From Pseudomonas atagonensis (lineage in GTDB: Bacteria; Pseudomonadota; Gammaproteobacteria; Pseudomonadales; Pseudomonadaceae), in contig NZ_VXCA01000007.1 in NCBI RefSeq assembly GCF_011369485.1, positions 1 through 64,000 on the forward strand: a stretch of 64,000 nt of DNA. The letters are read 5' to 3'. Positions 46,192 to 56,491 of this stretch are shown here, piece after piece. Below the pieces are notes generated by a model. It was not told where the DNA came from. It searched no databases and saw nothing but the letters and a program-made list of their open reading frames with translations. The first letter of the stretch is position 1, and each line of letters starts with the position of its first letter. Both the position numbers and the translations under genes were made by a program.

Positions 46192-47319
46192 TCAAGATTT
46201 TCTGGGTAATACCACGCTGAACAACGTGCCGTCAGCCTCGTTCGAGCTGACTTCAATGGAGCCGCCATGGGCGGTGACGACCTCCTTGACGATAAACAAT
46301 CCCAACCCAAGGCTGGTCGACGGTTGCCCGAGCTCTTCGTCGGCGCTGCGCACCAGCGGGTCGAAAATCGTCCCGATCGCTTCTTCCGGAATCGGCGTGC
46401 CGTAATTGTGCACCGACAGGCAAACGCGCTCGCCTTCGCCGCTGACGGTGAGGGTGACGGCGCGTTTGTTCGAACCGTGCTGCAAGGCGTTGCCGATGAG
46501 GTTCTGCAACAGTTGATCCATGCGTCCGGCATCCCAGACACCTTGTGTGTCGCCCTGTACGTTTATCTCCGGATCGCATTCCGGGTTGCCGGCACAGGCC
46601 TCGGCGACGGCTTCGCGCGCCGCTTCGGCCAGATCCATCGGCGCCGGTTCGATCGGCAGGCTTTTGCCGAGACGGCTGCGCACCAGTTCCAGCAAATCAC
46701 TGACCATTGCCGCCATGTGATGCGCGCCGCGTTTGATGTGCAACGCGCAGGTCAGGGCCTCGCCTTGCAAACTGGATTTGCGCAGCAGTAGTTCGGTGGA
46801 CATGCTCACCGCCTGCAAGGGCGCGCGCAGGTCGTGGCCGAGGATGGCGAGGAAGATATCGCGGGAACGATTGACCTGTTCGGCATACGCCGCCGTCGAT
46901 TCGGCGAGTGCTTCGTCGATGGCTTCGTTGAAGCGGATCATGTCCTGAAAATAGGTCATGTCCGGTGATTCCAGGCTGTCGACCCAGCGTCGAATCACGC
47001 AGGCGCGCAGATGACGGAATTCAGAGGTCATCTGCACCAGGTCGAAACCGACGGTGTGGCGCAGTTCGCCGTGGCTGGCGCCGGCCTGGTCGAGACTGGG
47101 CGTCCTGTCCGGGCCTTCGCCGCGTGCCTTGGCCGCTTGTTCGCCGCGGCTTTGCGGTTTGCTCATGTCACGGGCTGCGGCCAGCAGAATCGCTTTGGCG
47201 TGGTCGCGCAGCCCGGCAGTGTCGAGAAAGTCGGCCGCCGGAGTAATGGTGGCGGCGAACTGTTGCCATTCATCGACGATGGGTTCGACGTTGGCCACGA
47301 TGAATTCGGAAAGACGCAT
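46192..47319 (-). CDS. Orphan sensor histidine kinase with N-terminal RsbRD-like domain
   Basis: A 375-residue soluble kinase. The N-terminal ~140 residues are helical (LSEFIVANVEPIVDEWQQFA), like RsbT co-antagonist-type sensor domains. The dimerisation box has phospho-acceptor His162 (LAILGHDLRAPLQAVSM), and the ATPase shows N (LLQNLIGNALQHGSN) and G (LGLGLFIVKEVVTAHGGSI) boxes. No membrane segment and no adjacent response regulator. ATG 47319 begins the conserved domain and has CAGGT upstream; a longer frame to 47412 would run through the ureC terminator. Confidence 0.88.
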   Translation of the reverse strand: MRLSEFIVANVEPIVDEWQQFAATITPAADFLDTAGLRDHAKAILLAAARDMSKPQSRGEQAAKARGEGPDRTPSLDQAGASHGELRHTVGFDLVQMTSEFRHLRACVIRRWVDSLESPDMTYFQDMIRFNEAIDEALAESTAAYAEQVNRSRDIFLAILGHDLRAPLQAVSMSTELLLRKSSLQGEALTCALHIKRGAHHMAAMVSDLLELVRSRLGKSLPIEPAPMDLAEAAREAVAEACAGNPECDPEINVQGDTQGVWDAGRMDQLLQNLIGNALQHGSNKRAVTLTVSGEGERVCLSVHNYGTPIPEEAIGTIFDPLVRSADEELGQPSTSLGLGLFIVKEVVTAHGGSIEVSSNEADGTLFSVVLPRKS

Positions 47320-47412
47320 GGGCAGTACCTGAAAATAGCCGGCAGCGATTCGAATAGTAGTCCCTTTGACGGGAATTTCACGACCGCTCAGAGGGCGACA
47401 TTGTGCGTCCAT

Positions 47413-47458
47413 GAAAAAGGCCCCGGCCCCGTGTGTCAGTCACGGGGCCGGGGCCTTT
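47413..47458 (-). terminator. Intrinsic terminator of the urt-ure operon
   Basis: AAGGCCCCGGCCCCGTG and CACGGGGCCGGGGCCTT form a perfect 17-bp stem with a 7-base loop. On the minus strand it ends in TTTTT, 19 bases past the ureC stop. Confidence 0.95.
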
Positions 47459-47476
47459 CAGTGCGTGGCGGCGGGC

Positions 47477-49177
47477 TCAGAACAGGAAGTAACGCTGCGC
47501 CATCGGCAGTGTTTCAGCCGGTTCACACCAGAGCAGCACGCCGTCGGCCTTGACCTGATAAGTCTGCGGATCGACGTCGATGTTCGGCAGATAGTCGTTG
47601 TGGATCAGGTCGGTTTTCTGTACCTCGCGGCAACCTTTGACCACGGCGATTTTCTTCTTCAGCCCCAGTGCCTCGGGCAAGCCGTCCGCCAGCGCCGCCT
47701 GGCTGATGAAGGTCAGGCTGGTGGCGTGCAGCGAGCCGCCGTAACTGGCGAACATCGGGCGGTAGTGCACCGGTTGCGGCGTCGGAATCGAGGCGTTGGC
47801 GTCGCCCATCAGACTCGCGGCAATCGCCCCGCCCTTGAGGATCAGGGTCGGTTTGACGCCGAAGAAGGCTGGGCGCCAGAGCACCAGATCGGCCCACTTG
47901 CCGACTTCGATCGAACCGACTTCATGGCTGATGCCGTGGGTGATTGCCGGGTTGATCGTGTATTTGGCGATGTAGCGTTTGGCGCGGAAGTTGTCGTTGC
48001 CTTCGCCGTCCTGCGGCAGCGGGCCGCGCTGTTTTTTCATCTTGTCGGCGGTCTGCCAGGTGCGCGTGATGACTTCGCCGACGCGCCCCATGGCCTGACT
48101 GTCGGAGCTGATCATCGAGAACGCGCCGAGGTCGTGGAGGATGTCTTCGGCGGCAATCGTTTCGCGACGGATGCGGCTTTCGGCGAAGGCGACGTCTTCG
48201 GCGATGCTCGGATCGAGGTGGTGGCAAACCATCAGCATGTCGAGGTGTTCGTCGATGGTGTTGCGGGTGAACGGCCGGGTCGGGTTGGTCGAGCTCGGCA
48301 GCACGTTAGGGAAACCGCAGGCCTTGATGATGTCCGGCGCATGACCGCCGCCAGCACCCTCGGTGTGATAGGTGTGGATGGTGCGGCCCTTGAACGCGCC
48401 GAGGGTGGTTTCGACGAATCCGGACTCGTTGAGGGTGTCGGTATGGATCGCCACCTGCACGTCGTACTGGTCGGCGACGCTCAGGCAGTTGTCGATGCTT
48501 GCCGGGGTGGTGCCCCAGTCTTCGTGGAGCTTGAGGCCGATGGCGCCGGCCTTGACCTGTTCGATCAACGGTTCCGGCAGGCTGGCGTTGCCCTTGCCGG
48601 TGAGGCCGATGTTCATCGGGAACGCGTCGGCGGCCTGGAGCATGCGTGCCAGGTGCCACGGGCCAGAAGTGCACGTCGTTGCGTTGGTGCCGGTGGCCGG
48701 CCCGGTGCCGCCGCCGATCATGGTGGTGACGCCGCTCATCAGCGCTTCTTCGATCTGCTGCGGGCAGATGAAGTGGATGTGCGTGTCGATGCCGCCGGCG
48801 GTGAGGATCATGCCTTCGCCGGCGATCACTTCGGTGCTGGCGCCGATGGCGATGGTCACGCCGGGCTGCACGTCCGGGTTGCCGGCCTTGCCGATGGCGG
48901 CGATACGACCGTCCTTGAGGCCGACGTCAGCCTTGACGATGCCCCAGTGGTCGATGATCAGCGCGTTGGTGATCAGCGTGTCGACCACTTCGGCGGCGAG
49001 CAACTGGCTCTGGCCCTGGCCGTCGCGGATCACTTTGCCGCCGCCGAATTTCACTTCTTCGCCGTAGGTGGTGAAGTCCTTTTCGACCTCGATCCACAAC
49101 TCGGTGTCGGCCAGGCGCACCTTGTCGCCGACGGTGGGGCCGAACATGTCGGCGTAGGCTTGACGGGAAATCTTCAT
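47477..49177 (-). CDS. ureC: Urease subunit alpha
   Basis: A 566-residue catalytic subunit. Nickel ligands include His133 and His135 (GIDTHIHF); the carbamylated lysine is Lys216 ([12 protein letters not shown]), and the flap-region histidine is in MVCHHLD. It hydrolyses urea to ammonia and carbamate. It ends the operon and is followed by a strong terminator. Length and motifs are normal. Confidence 0.99.
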   Translation of the reverse strand: MKISRQAYADMFGPTVGDKVRLADTELWIEVEKDFTTYGEEVKFGGGKVIRDGQGQSQLLAAEVVDTLITNALIIDHWGIVKADVGLKDGRIAAIGKAGNPDVQPGVTIAIGASTEVIAGEGMILTAGGIDTHIHFICPQQIEEALMSGVTTMIGGGTGPATGTNATTCTSGPWHLARMLQAADAFPMNIGLTGKGNASLPEPLIEQVKAGAIGLKLHEDWGTTPASIDNCLSVADQYDVQVAIHTDTLNESGFVETTLGAFKGRTIHTYHTEGAGGGHAPDIIKACGFPNVLPSSTNPTRPFTRNTIDEHLDMLMVCHHLDPSIAEDVAFAESRIRRETIAAEDILHDLGAFSMISSDSQAMGRVGEVITRTWQTADKMKKQRGPLPQDGEGNDNFRAKRYIAKYTINPAITHGISHEVGSIEVGKWADLVLWRPAFFGVKPTLILKGGAIAASLMGDANASIPTPQPVHYRPMFASYGGSLHATSLTFISQAALADGLPEALGLKKKIAVVKGCREVQKTDLIHNDYLPNIDVDPQTYQVKADGVLLWCEPAETLPMAQRYFLF

Positions 49178-49213
49178 CTAGCGTCCTTCAGGAAAATAGC
49201 GGTGAGCCATCGA

Positions 49214-49316
49214 CCCTCACCCTAACCCTCTCCCAGAGGGAGAGGGGACTGATCGCGGTGAGGCGGCTATCGGTGATCGGCTCCCTCTCCCTCTGGGAGA
49301 GGGTTGGGGTGAGGGC
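49214..49316. repeat. CCCTCACCCTAACCCTCTCCC-type inverted repeat
   Basis: CCCTCACCCTAACCCTCTCC with CAGAGGGAGAGGG is mirrored by CCCTCTCCCTCTG with GGAGAGGGTTGGGGTGAGGG. Each half is itself a short hairpin. It fills the ureB-ureC gap. A second copy is at 51088-51241. Confidence 0.9.
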
Positions 49317-49332
49317 TGCGGTACACGCGGAC

Positions 49333-49637
49333 TCAGAGGTCACCCATGACCCGCCCGGCAAACCCGAACACCCGCCGATGCCCGGCGTAATCCACCAGTT
49401 CCACCTCGCGGCTCTGCCCCGGTTCAAAGCGCACCGCCGTGCCCGCCGGGATATTCAGCCGCATGCCACGGCTGGCCGCGCGATCAAAGGTCAGCGCATC
49501 GTTGGTTTCGAAAAAGTGATAGTGCGAGCCGACCTGGATCGGTCGGTCGCCGCTGTTGGCGACTTTCAGGCTGACGGTGCGGCGGCCGACGTTGAGTTCG
49601 ATGTCGCCGGGCTGGATCTGGTACTCGCCAGGAATCA

Positions 49638-49638
<1 letters not shown>
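49333..49638 (-). CDS. ureB: Urease subunit beta
   Basis: A 101-residue subunit starting [16 protein letters not shown] and containing [17 protein letters not shown], the family core. It packs between UreA and UreC in the trimer. ATG 49638 overlaps the stop of the upstream acetyltransferase gene (TGATG). The longer open frame upstream of this ATG is not used. Confidence 0.98.
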
Positions 49639-50710
<1,072 letters not shown>

Positions 50711-50719
50711 GGCGCGGCC

Positions 50720-51022
50720 TCAGACGATCGGTTGGTGAACGGTGACCAGTTTGGTGCCGTCGGGAAACGTCGCTTCAACCTGGATTTCCGGGATCATTTC
50801 CGCGATGCCTTCCATCACTTGCTCGCGACTCAGCAGCGTGGTGCCGTAGTGCATCAGTTCGGCTACGGTCTGGCCGTCACGGGCGCCTTCGAGCAGCGCG
50901 GCGGAGATGTAGGCCATGGCTTCCGGGTAGTTGAGCTTCACGCCACGGGCCAGGCGCCGTTCGGCGACGAGGCCGGCGGTGAAGATCAACAGCTTGTCTT
51001 TTTCGCGTGGGGTCAGGTCCAT
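50720..51022 (-). CDS. ureA: Urease subunit gamma
   Basis: A 100-residue subunit with the conserved [20 protein letters not shown] start and [13 protein letters not shown] 51022 gives the standard length; the in-frame extension upstream is not conserved. The 51023-51247 gap before it holds a repeat element. Two GNAT genes separate it from ureB. Confidence 0.98.
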   Translation of the reverse strand: MDLTPREKDKLLIFTAGLVAERRLARGVKLNYPEAMAYISAALLEGARDGQTVAELMHYGTTLLSREQVMEGIAEMIPEIQVEATFPDGTKLVTVHQPIV

Positions 51023-51087
51023 CGTTTTAAATCCATTTGGGCAGATTTGTGTGGTTCTTGTAGTGAGTGGGGTGTCAGTTGGAACCA

Positions 51088-51241
51088 CCCCTCACCCTAG
51101 CCCTCTCCCGGAGGGAGAGGGGACCGATTCAGGTTGTTTGTTATGGCCAGTTCAGTCAGCAACATTTTTGAGTTAACAAATTCTTTTCAGGCACTTCGGT
51201 CAGGCGCCCTCTCCCTCCGGGAGAGGGCGGGGGGTGAGGGC
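51088..51241. repeat. CCCTCACCCTAGCCCTCTCCC-type inverted repeat
   Basis: CCCCTCACCCTAGCCCTCTC with CCGGAGGGAGAGGG is mirrored by GCCCTCTCCCTCCGGGAGAG with GGCGGGGGGTGAGGG. Second copy of the family at 49214; it lies between ureD and ureA. Confidence 0.9.
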
Positions 51242-51247
51242 TGGTTT

Positions 51248-52087
51248 TCAGGTGTTCCATATTCTTGGCGGTACTGCCTCGCGTCCCATCAATTTCGGCC
51301 GCAACAAGCGCCACAATTCAATAAGCCACGCTCGCGCCAGCAACGCTTCACTGGCCAGACAACGCGCAACCAGCAACCCCGGCAGTTGCGTCAAATCCCC
51401 GCGCACGTCATGCCCTAGCGAACGACAACGCTCCAGCAATTCAGCGTCGATTTCACCGGTCACCAGCAGCGTCGCAAACACCGGATGACCATCCAGACCA
51501 ATCGGCGAGTCAAGCAAACCGTCATTCCCGACAATGCGCTGGCGTTCATGCCAGAGCAATCGACCGTCGCGGCGAATATCCAGATGCGCCTGAAAATGCC
51601 CGAGGTCGAACCGTTCGCCACTGGCCGGACGCCCCAGCGCCACCACGTCCCAGTAGAACAGCCGGGCGTCACCTTCCAGGTTAATCGAAGTGGTCAATTC
51701 GGCCTGGGCGGCGCTGTAGACGATGGTCTCCTGCGGCAACCATTCCAGTGTCGCGCCGGCGGCGACGCGCAAGTCGAGCGTCTGATAAGCGGGGCCTGCG
51801 GCGCGATACCACTTGGCGGCGCCGGGGCTGGTGATCTGCGCCCAGGCGTTTTGTTCAACGCTGGCGCTGATATCGAGTCGGTCACCGCCGGCAATCCCGC
51901 CCGGCGGGTGGACGATGATGTGCTGGCAGACTTGCGGGCCTTCGGCGTACAGATGCTTTTGCACCCGCAGCGGGCCGAGGTGCCGACGCATGACCGGGCG
52001 CGTGCAGTCGCCGAAACGGGCGTAGGCCAGTTCGAGCTCGGCGTGCCAGCTTGGGGTAAACAGGGCAGGTGAAACAGTCGAATTCAT
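51248..52087 (-). CDS. ureD: Urease accessory protein UreD
   Basis: A 279-residue protein with the conserved [14 protein letters not shown] and SPGAAKWYR motifs. UreD binds apo-urease and channels nickel from UreG through UreF. It follows urtE by 43 bases, so urea uptake and urease are probably one transcript, and precedes ureA. Confidence 0.97.
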   Translation of the reverse strand: MNSTVSPALFTPSWHAELELAYARFGDCTRPVMRRHLGPLRVQKHLYAEGPQVCQHIIVHPPGGIAGGDRLDISASVEQNAWAQITSPGAAKWYRAAGPAYQTLDLRVAAGATLEWLPQETIVYSAAQAELTTSINLEGDARLFYWDVVALGRPASGERFDLGHFQAHLDIRRDGRLLWHERQRIVGNDGLLDSPIGLDGHPVFATLLVTGEIDAELLERCRSLGHDVRGDLTQLPGLLVARCLASEALLARAWLIELWRLLRPKLMGREAVPPRIWNT

Positions 52088-52130
52088 GGTTTGTAATTAT
52101 CGTTAGGAAGCTACAGATTAGTTCGTTGTA

Positions 52131-52829
52131 CTAGATCGTTACCAGCCCGCGCACACCTTCGGCCTCCATATTTTCACCGCGACCCTGCTGGACGATCTCG
52201 CCACGGGACATCACCAGGTATTGATCGGCCAGTTCGGCGGCGAAGTCGTAAAACTGCTCCACCAGCAAAATCGCCATGTCGCCGCGTTCCGCGAGTTTCC
52301 TGATCACCGCGCCGATCTCCTTGATTACTGACGGCTGAATGCCTTCGGTGGGTTCGTCGAGGATCAGCAAACGTGGCCGGCTGGCCAGTGCGCGGCCAAT
52401 CGCCAATTGCTGTTGCTGACCGCCGGACAGATCGCCGCCGCGACGCTGCTTCATTTGTAGCAGCACCGGGAACAGTTCGTAGATGAAACCTGGGACTTCT
52501 TTGGCTTCTGAGCCGGGAAAGCGTGACAGGCCCATCAGCAGATTCTCTTCCACCGTCAGCCGTCCGAAAATTTCCCGGCCTTGCGGCACGTAAGCGATTC
52601 CCGCGTGAACCCGCTGGTGCGGCTTGAACGTGGTGATCGGTTTGCCTTCCCAATTCACCGCGCCCTCCTTGGCCGGCAGCAGGCCCATCAGGCATTTGAG
52701 CAGAGTGGTCTTGCCGACGCCGTTACGGCCGAGCAGGCAGGTCACTTCTCCGACTTTCACGTCAAAGCTCAGGCCGCGCAGGATGTGGCTTCCGCCGTAG
52801 TACTGATGCAGCTTCTCGACTTGCAGCAT
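52131..52829 (-). CDS. urtE: Urea ABC transporter ATP-binding protein UrtE
   Basis: A 232-residue LivF-like ATPase: Walker A GRNGVGKTT, signature DLSGGQQQQLAIGRAL, Walker B LLILDEPTEGIQP. The GIQPS variation is characteristic of UrtE. Second nucleotide-binding subunit of the high-affinity urea importer. Confidence 0.96.
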   Translation of the reverse strand: MLQVEKLHQYYGGSHILRGLSFDVKVGEVTCLLGRNGVGKTTLLKCLMGLLPAKEGAVNWEGKPITTFKPHQRVHAGIAYVPQGREIFGRLTVEENLLMGLSRFPGSEAKEVPGFIYELFPVLLQMKQRRGGDLSGGQQQQLAIGRALASRPRLLILDEPTEGIQPSVIKEIGAVIRKLAERGDMAILLVEQFYDFAAELADQYLVMSRGEIVQQGRGENMEAEGVRGLVTI

Positions 52830-52852
52830 TTCCAGATCTCCTCAAATCCCCC

Positions 52853-52880
52853 TGTGGGAGCGAGCAAGCCCACTCCCACA
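52853..52880. repeat. Short REP-like hairpin
   Basis: A compact palindrome running from TGTGGGAG to CTCCCACA between urtE and urtD; a single-unit version of the GTGGGAGCG family. Confidence 0.75.
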
Positions 52881-52900
52881 TTGGAAAGGTGTTTGCAGTT

Positions 52901-53770
52901 TCAGCGGCCGAGATAGACCTCGATCACGCGCTCGTTTTCCTGCACCTGTTCCAGCGACCCCTCAGCCAGCACGCTGCCCTGATGCAGCACGGTGACGTGG
53001 TCGGCAATCGAGCCGACAAAGCCCATGTCATGTTCCACCACCATCAGCGAATGTTTGCCGGCGAGGCTCTTGAACAACTCGGCAGTGAACTCGGTTTCGG
53101 CGTCGGTCATGCCGGCCACCGGTTCGTCGAGCAGCAACAGTTGCGGATCCTGCATCAGCAACATGCCAATCTCGAGAAACTGCTTCTGCCCATGAGACAA
53201 CAAGCCTGCCGGGCGATTGACCGACGAGGTCAGGCGAATCGTCTCCAGCACTTCGCTGATGCGATCGCGCTGCTCGCCGCTCAACCGCGCACGCAAACTG
53301 GCCCACACCGACTTGTCGGTCTTCTGCGCCAGTTCGAGGTTTTCGAACACGCTCAGGGCTTCGAATACCGTCGGTTTCTGAAACTTGCGGCCGATGCCGG
53401 CCTGGGCAATCTGCACTTCGCTCATCAGCGTCAGGTCGAGGGTTTCACCGAACCAGGCCTTGCCATGACTGGGGCGAGTCTTGCCGGTGATGACGTCCAT
53501 CAGCGTGGTTTTGCCCGCGCCGTTGGGGCCGATAATGCAGCGCAACTCGCCGACGCCGATGTACAGATTGAGATTGTTCAACGCACGGAAGCCGTCGAAG
53601 CTGACGCTGATGTCTTCCAGAGTCAGGATCGTGCCGTGGCGGGTGTCGAGCCCAGGGCCGGCGCTTTGGCCGAGACCAATAGAGTCGCGGCTGGTGCCGG
53701 CATCCTTGTTCGGTTCGACAGGGAAGAAGGCTGGCTCCAGCATGAATTCAGCGCTCGCCGTGACTCTCAT
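52901..53770 (-). CDS. urtD: Urea ABC transporter ATP-binding protein UrtD
   Basis: A 289-residue LivG-like ATPase: Walker A GPNGAGKTT, signature LLSHGQKQFLEIGMLL, Walker B LLLLDEPVAGMTD. It has ~40 extra N-terminal residues before TILTLEDISVSFDGF, as is common for UrtD. The start overlaps the urtC stop by four bases. Confidence 0.96.
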   Translation of the reverse strand: MRVTASAEFMLEPAFFPVEPNKDAGTSRDSIGLGQSAGPGLDTRHGTILTLEDISVSFDGFRALNNLNLYIGVGELRCIIGPNGAGKTTLMDVITGKTRPSHGKAWFGETLDLTLMSEVQIAQAGIGRKFQKPTVFEALSVFENLELAQKTDKSVWASLRARLSGEQRDRISEVLETIRLTSSVNRPAGLLSHGQKQFLEIGMLLMQDPQLLLLDEPVAGMTDAETEFTAELFKSLAGKHSLMVVEHDMGFVGSIADHVTVLHQGSVLAEGSLEQVQENERVIEVYLGR

Positions 53771-54846
53771 TGTTCACCTCGTTTCTTCAGCAGACCGATC
53801 ACGCCTTTGGGCAGGTACAGCGTCACGACAATGAACAGCGCGCCGAGGAAGAACAGCCAGTATTCCGGGAACGCCACGGTGAACCAGCTCTTCATGCCGT
53901 TGACCACGCCGGCACCGAGCAGCGGGCCGATCAGCGTGCCGCGACCGCCAAGCGCGACCCATACGGCCGCTTCAATCGAATTGGTCGGCGACATTTCACT
54001 CGGGTTGATGATCCCGACCTGCGGCACGTACAGCGCCCCGGCCAGACCACACAACACCGCGCTCAAGACCCAGACAAACAGCTTGAAACCGCGCGGATCG
54101 TAGCCGCAGAACATCAGGCGGTTTTCCGCATCTCGCAGGGCGGTCAGCACTCGCCCGAACTTGCTCTGCGCCAGACGCCAGCCGATGAACAGGCTGGCAA
54201 CCAGCAACAACACCGTGGCCAGAAACAGCACCGCGCGAGTGCCCGGTTCGGTGATGCCGAAACCTAGGATGGTGCGGAAATTGGTGAAGCCGTTGTTGCC
54301 GCCAAATCCGGTCTCGTTGCGAAAGAACAGGAGCATGCCGGCGAAGGTCAGGGCCTGGGTCATGATCGAGAAGTAAACGCCTTTGATCCGCGAACGGAAG
54401 GCAAAAAAGCCGAATACCAACGCGAGCAATCCCGGTGCCAACACTACCAGACACATCGCCCAGACAAAGCTGCTGGTGCCGGCCCAGTACCAAGGCATTT
54501 CGCTCCACGACAGGAAGGTCATGAATGCCGGCAGCCCATCACCGGCGGCCTGCCGCATCAGGTACATGCCCATCGCATACCCGCCGAGCGCGAAGAACAA
54601 ACCGTGGCCCAGCGACAGCAGACCGGCGTAACCCCAGACCAGATCCAGCGCCAGGGCGACGATGGCGTAGCAGAGGATTTTGCCAACCAGCGTCAAGGTG
54701 TAGGCCGAAACGTGCAGTGCGCTGTCTGCCGGCAACAACGACAGCAGCGGCAGGGCGATCAGCAGTGCGAGGATCACCGCGCCAACAGCAATCGTGATTT
54801 TCGGCCCGGCTTTTTGTGTGGCCGTGACTAACAGAGGCTGGTTCAT
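53767..54846 (-). CDS. urtC: Urea ABC transporter permease UrtC
   Basis: A 359-residue LivM-like permease with about ten hydrophobic segments (DLVWGYAGLLSLGHGLFFAL; WVALGGRGTLIGPLLGAGVV). It forms the pore with UrtB. Its ATG overlaps the urtB stop by one base and its stop overlaps urtD. Confidence 0.96.
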   Translation of the reverse strand: MNQPLLVTATQKAGPKITIAVGAVILALLIALPLLSLLPADSALHVSAYTLTLVGKILCYAIVALALDLVWGYAGLLSLGHGLFFALGGYAMGMYLMRQAAGDGLPAFMTFLSWSEMPWYWAGTSSFVWAMCLVVLAPGLLALVFGFFAFRSRIKGVYFSIMTQALTFAGMLLFFRNETGFGGNNGFTNFRTILGFGITEPGTRAVLFLATVLLLVASLFIGWRLAQSKFGRVLTALRDAENRLMFCGYDPRGFKLFVWVLSAVLCGLAGALYVPQVGIINPSEMSPTNSIEAAVWVALGGRGTLIGPLLGAGVVNGMKSWFTVAFPEYWLFFLGALFIVVTLYLPKGVIGLLKKRGEQ

Positions 54847-56348
54847 CAGTCGATCACCCGTCCTTTCAGTGCGAAGAGGCCTTGCGGACGTTTCTGGATA
54901 AACAGAATGATCAGCGCGAGGATCAGGATTTTGCCGAGCACCGCACCGATCTGCGGTTCGAGAATCTTGTTGGCGATACCCAGGCCGAACGCGGCGAGCA
55001 CGCTGCCGGCCAGTTGACCGACGCCGCCAAGCACCACCACCAGGAACGAGTCGATGATGTAGCTTTGACCGAGGTCAGGGCCGACGTTACCGATCTGGCT
55101 CAGCGCCACGCCACCGAGCCCGGCGATGCCCGAGCCGAGGCCGAACGCGAGCATGTCGACGCGCCCGGTCGGCACGCCACAGCAAGCGGCCATGTTGCGG
55201 TTCTGGGTGACGGCGCGAACGTTGAGGCCCAAGCGGGTCTTGTTCAGCAGCAGCCAGGTCAGCACGACGACGAACAGCGCGAAAGCAATGATGACGATGC
55301 GGTTGTACGGCAGCACCAGATTGGGTAGGACTTGAATCCCGCCGGACAACCATGCCGGGTTGGCGACTTCAACGTTCTGCGCACCGAACACCAGACGCAC
55401 GAGCTGAATCAGCATCAGGCTGATACCCCAAGTGGCGAGCAGGGTTTCCAGTGGGCGGCCGTAGAGGTGACGAATCACCGTACGCTCCAGCGCCATGCCG
55501 ATGGCGGCGGTGACGAAAAATGCTACCGGCAATGCGATCAGCGGATAGAACTCGATCGCTTGCGGCGCGTAACGCTGGAACATCAACTGCACGACGTAGG
55601 TCGAGTAGGCGCCAAGCATCAGCATCTCGCCGTGGGCCATGTTGATCACCCCGAGCAAACCGAAGGTGATCGCCAGACCGAGCGCCGCCAGCAGCAGAAT
55701 CGAACCGAGCGACATGCCGCTGAAGGCTTGGCCGAGGATCTCGCCGATCAGCAGTTTGCGTTTGACTTGGGCGAGGCTGGTTTCGGCGGCGGTGCGCACA
55801 TTGGCATCGGTTTCGACGCCGGGCTCGAGCAAACCTTCGAGGCGCGTGCGGGCGAGTGGATCACCGGTTTCGCCAAGCAGACGCACTGCGGCGAGGCGCA
55901 CCGCCGGATCGCTGTCGACCAGTTGCAGGTTGGCCAGCGCCAGGCTCAGGGCGGCATGAACGCTTTCGTCTTTTTCGCCAGCCAGTTGCTGGTCGAGGAA
56001 TTTCAGCTGCGCGGGTTTCGCGCTTTTCTGCAATTGCTGCGCGGCAGTCAGACGGATTTTGGCGTCGGCGGCGAGCAATTGGTGGCTGGCCATGGCGGTG
56101 TCGATCAGACCCCGCAGGCGATTGTTCAGGCGCAGGGTTTTGGGTTGGCCGTCGACGGTCAATTCGCCTTGCTGCAGGGCGTTGATCAGTTCGATACGTG
56201 CCGGATCGGGCTGCGCGGCCCAGGCTTCGAGCAGTTTTGCCTGTTGCACGGGGTTGGCCGCGACGAAGTCTTCGGCATCACCGGCGTGGGCGAGTATCGG
56301 CAACAACAGTGCGATGGCGAGAAGCAAACGGTAGATGGCAGTGCGCAT
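54846..56348 (-). CDS. urtB: Urea ABC transporter permease UrtB
   Basis: A 500-residue permease. A signal peptide (MRTAIYRLLLAIALLLPILA) and a ~180-residue helical, HEAT-like periplasmic segment (LAAVRLLGETGDPLARTRLE) precede the LivH-like core (ALGLAITFGLLGVINMAHGE; VVLGGVGQLAGSVLAAFGLG). This extension is typical of proteobacterial UrtB and absent from LivH. ATG 56348 begins the signal peptide. Confidence 0.95.
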   Translation of the reverse strand: MRTAIYRLLLAIALLLPILAHAGDAEDFVAANPVQQAKLLEAWAAQPDPARIELINALQQGELTVDGQPKTLRLNNRLRGLIDTAMASHQLLAADAKIRLTAAQQLQKSAKPAQLKFLDQQLAGEKDESVHAALSLALANLQLVDSDPAVRLAAVRLLGETGDPLARTRLEGLLEPGVETDANVRTAAETSLAQVKRKLLIGEILGQAFSGMSLGSILLLAALGLAITFGLLGVINMAHGEMLMLGAYSTYVVQLMFQRYAPQAIEFYPLIALPVAFFVTAAIGMALERTVIRHLYGRPLETLLATWGISLMLIQLVRLVFGAQNVEVANPAWLSGGIQVLPNLVLPYNRIVIIAFALFVVVLTWLLLNKTRLGLNVRAVTQNRNMAACCGVPTGRVDMLAFGLGSGIAGLGGVALSQIGNVGPDLGQSYIIDSFLVVVLGGVGQLAGSVLAAFGLGIANKILEPQIGAVLGKILILALIILFIQKRPQGLFALKGRVID

Positions 56349-56367
56349 ATGCGTGGCCTTGCGTAGT

Positions 56368-56474
56368 GATCGTTCCCACGCTCCGCGTGGGAATGCAGCC
56401 CGGGACGCTCCGCGCCCCCAAAGCGGACGCAGAGCGTCCGTTGAGGCATTCCCACGCAGAGCGTGGGAACGATC
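56368..56474. repeat. GATCGTTCCCACGC-type inverted repeat
   Basis: GATCGTTCCCACGCTCCGCG is mirrored by GCAGAGCGTGGGAACGATC, with GGACGCTCCGCG and CGCAGAGCGTCC inner arms. A third, unrelated repeat family; it fills the urtA-urtB gap and could reduce downstream expression relative to urtA. Confidence 0.88.
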
Positions 56475-56491
56475 AGGTTGAGCGGGATAAC

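Noticed and set aside
47366..49225. 619-codon open frame on the + strand opposite ureC
   Set aside because: It mirrors a highly conserved urease gene in a high-GC genome, has low-complexity Arg/Ala/Val/Asp composition and no ribosome site or family match.
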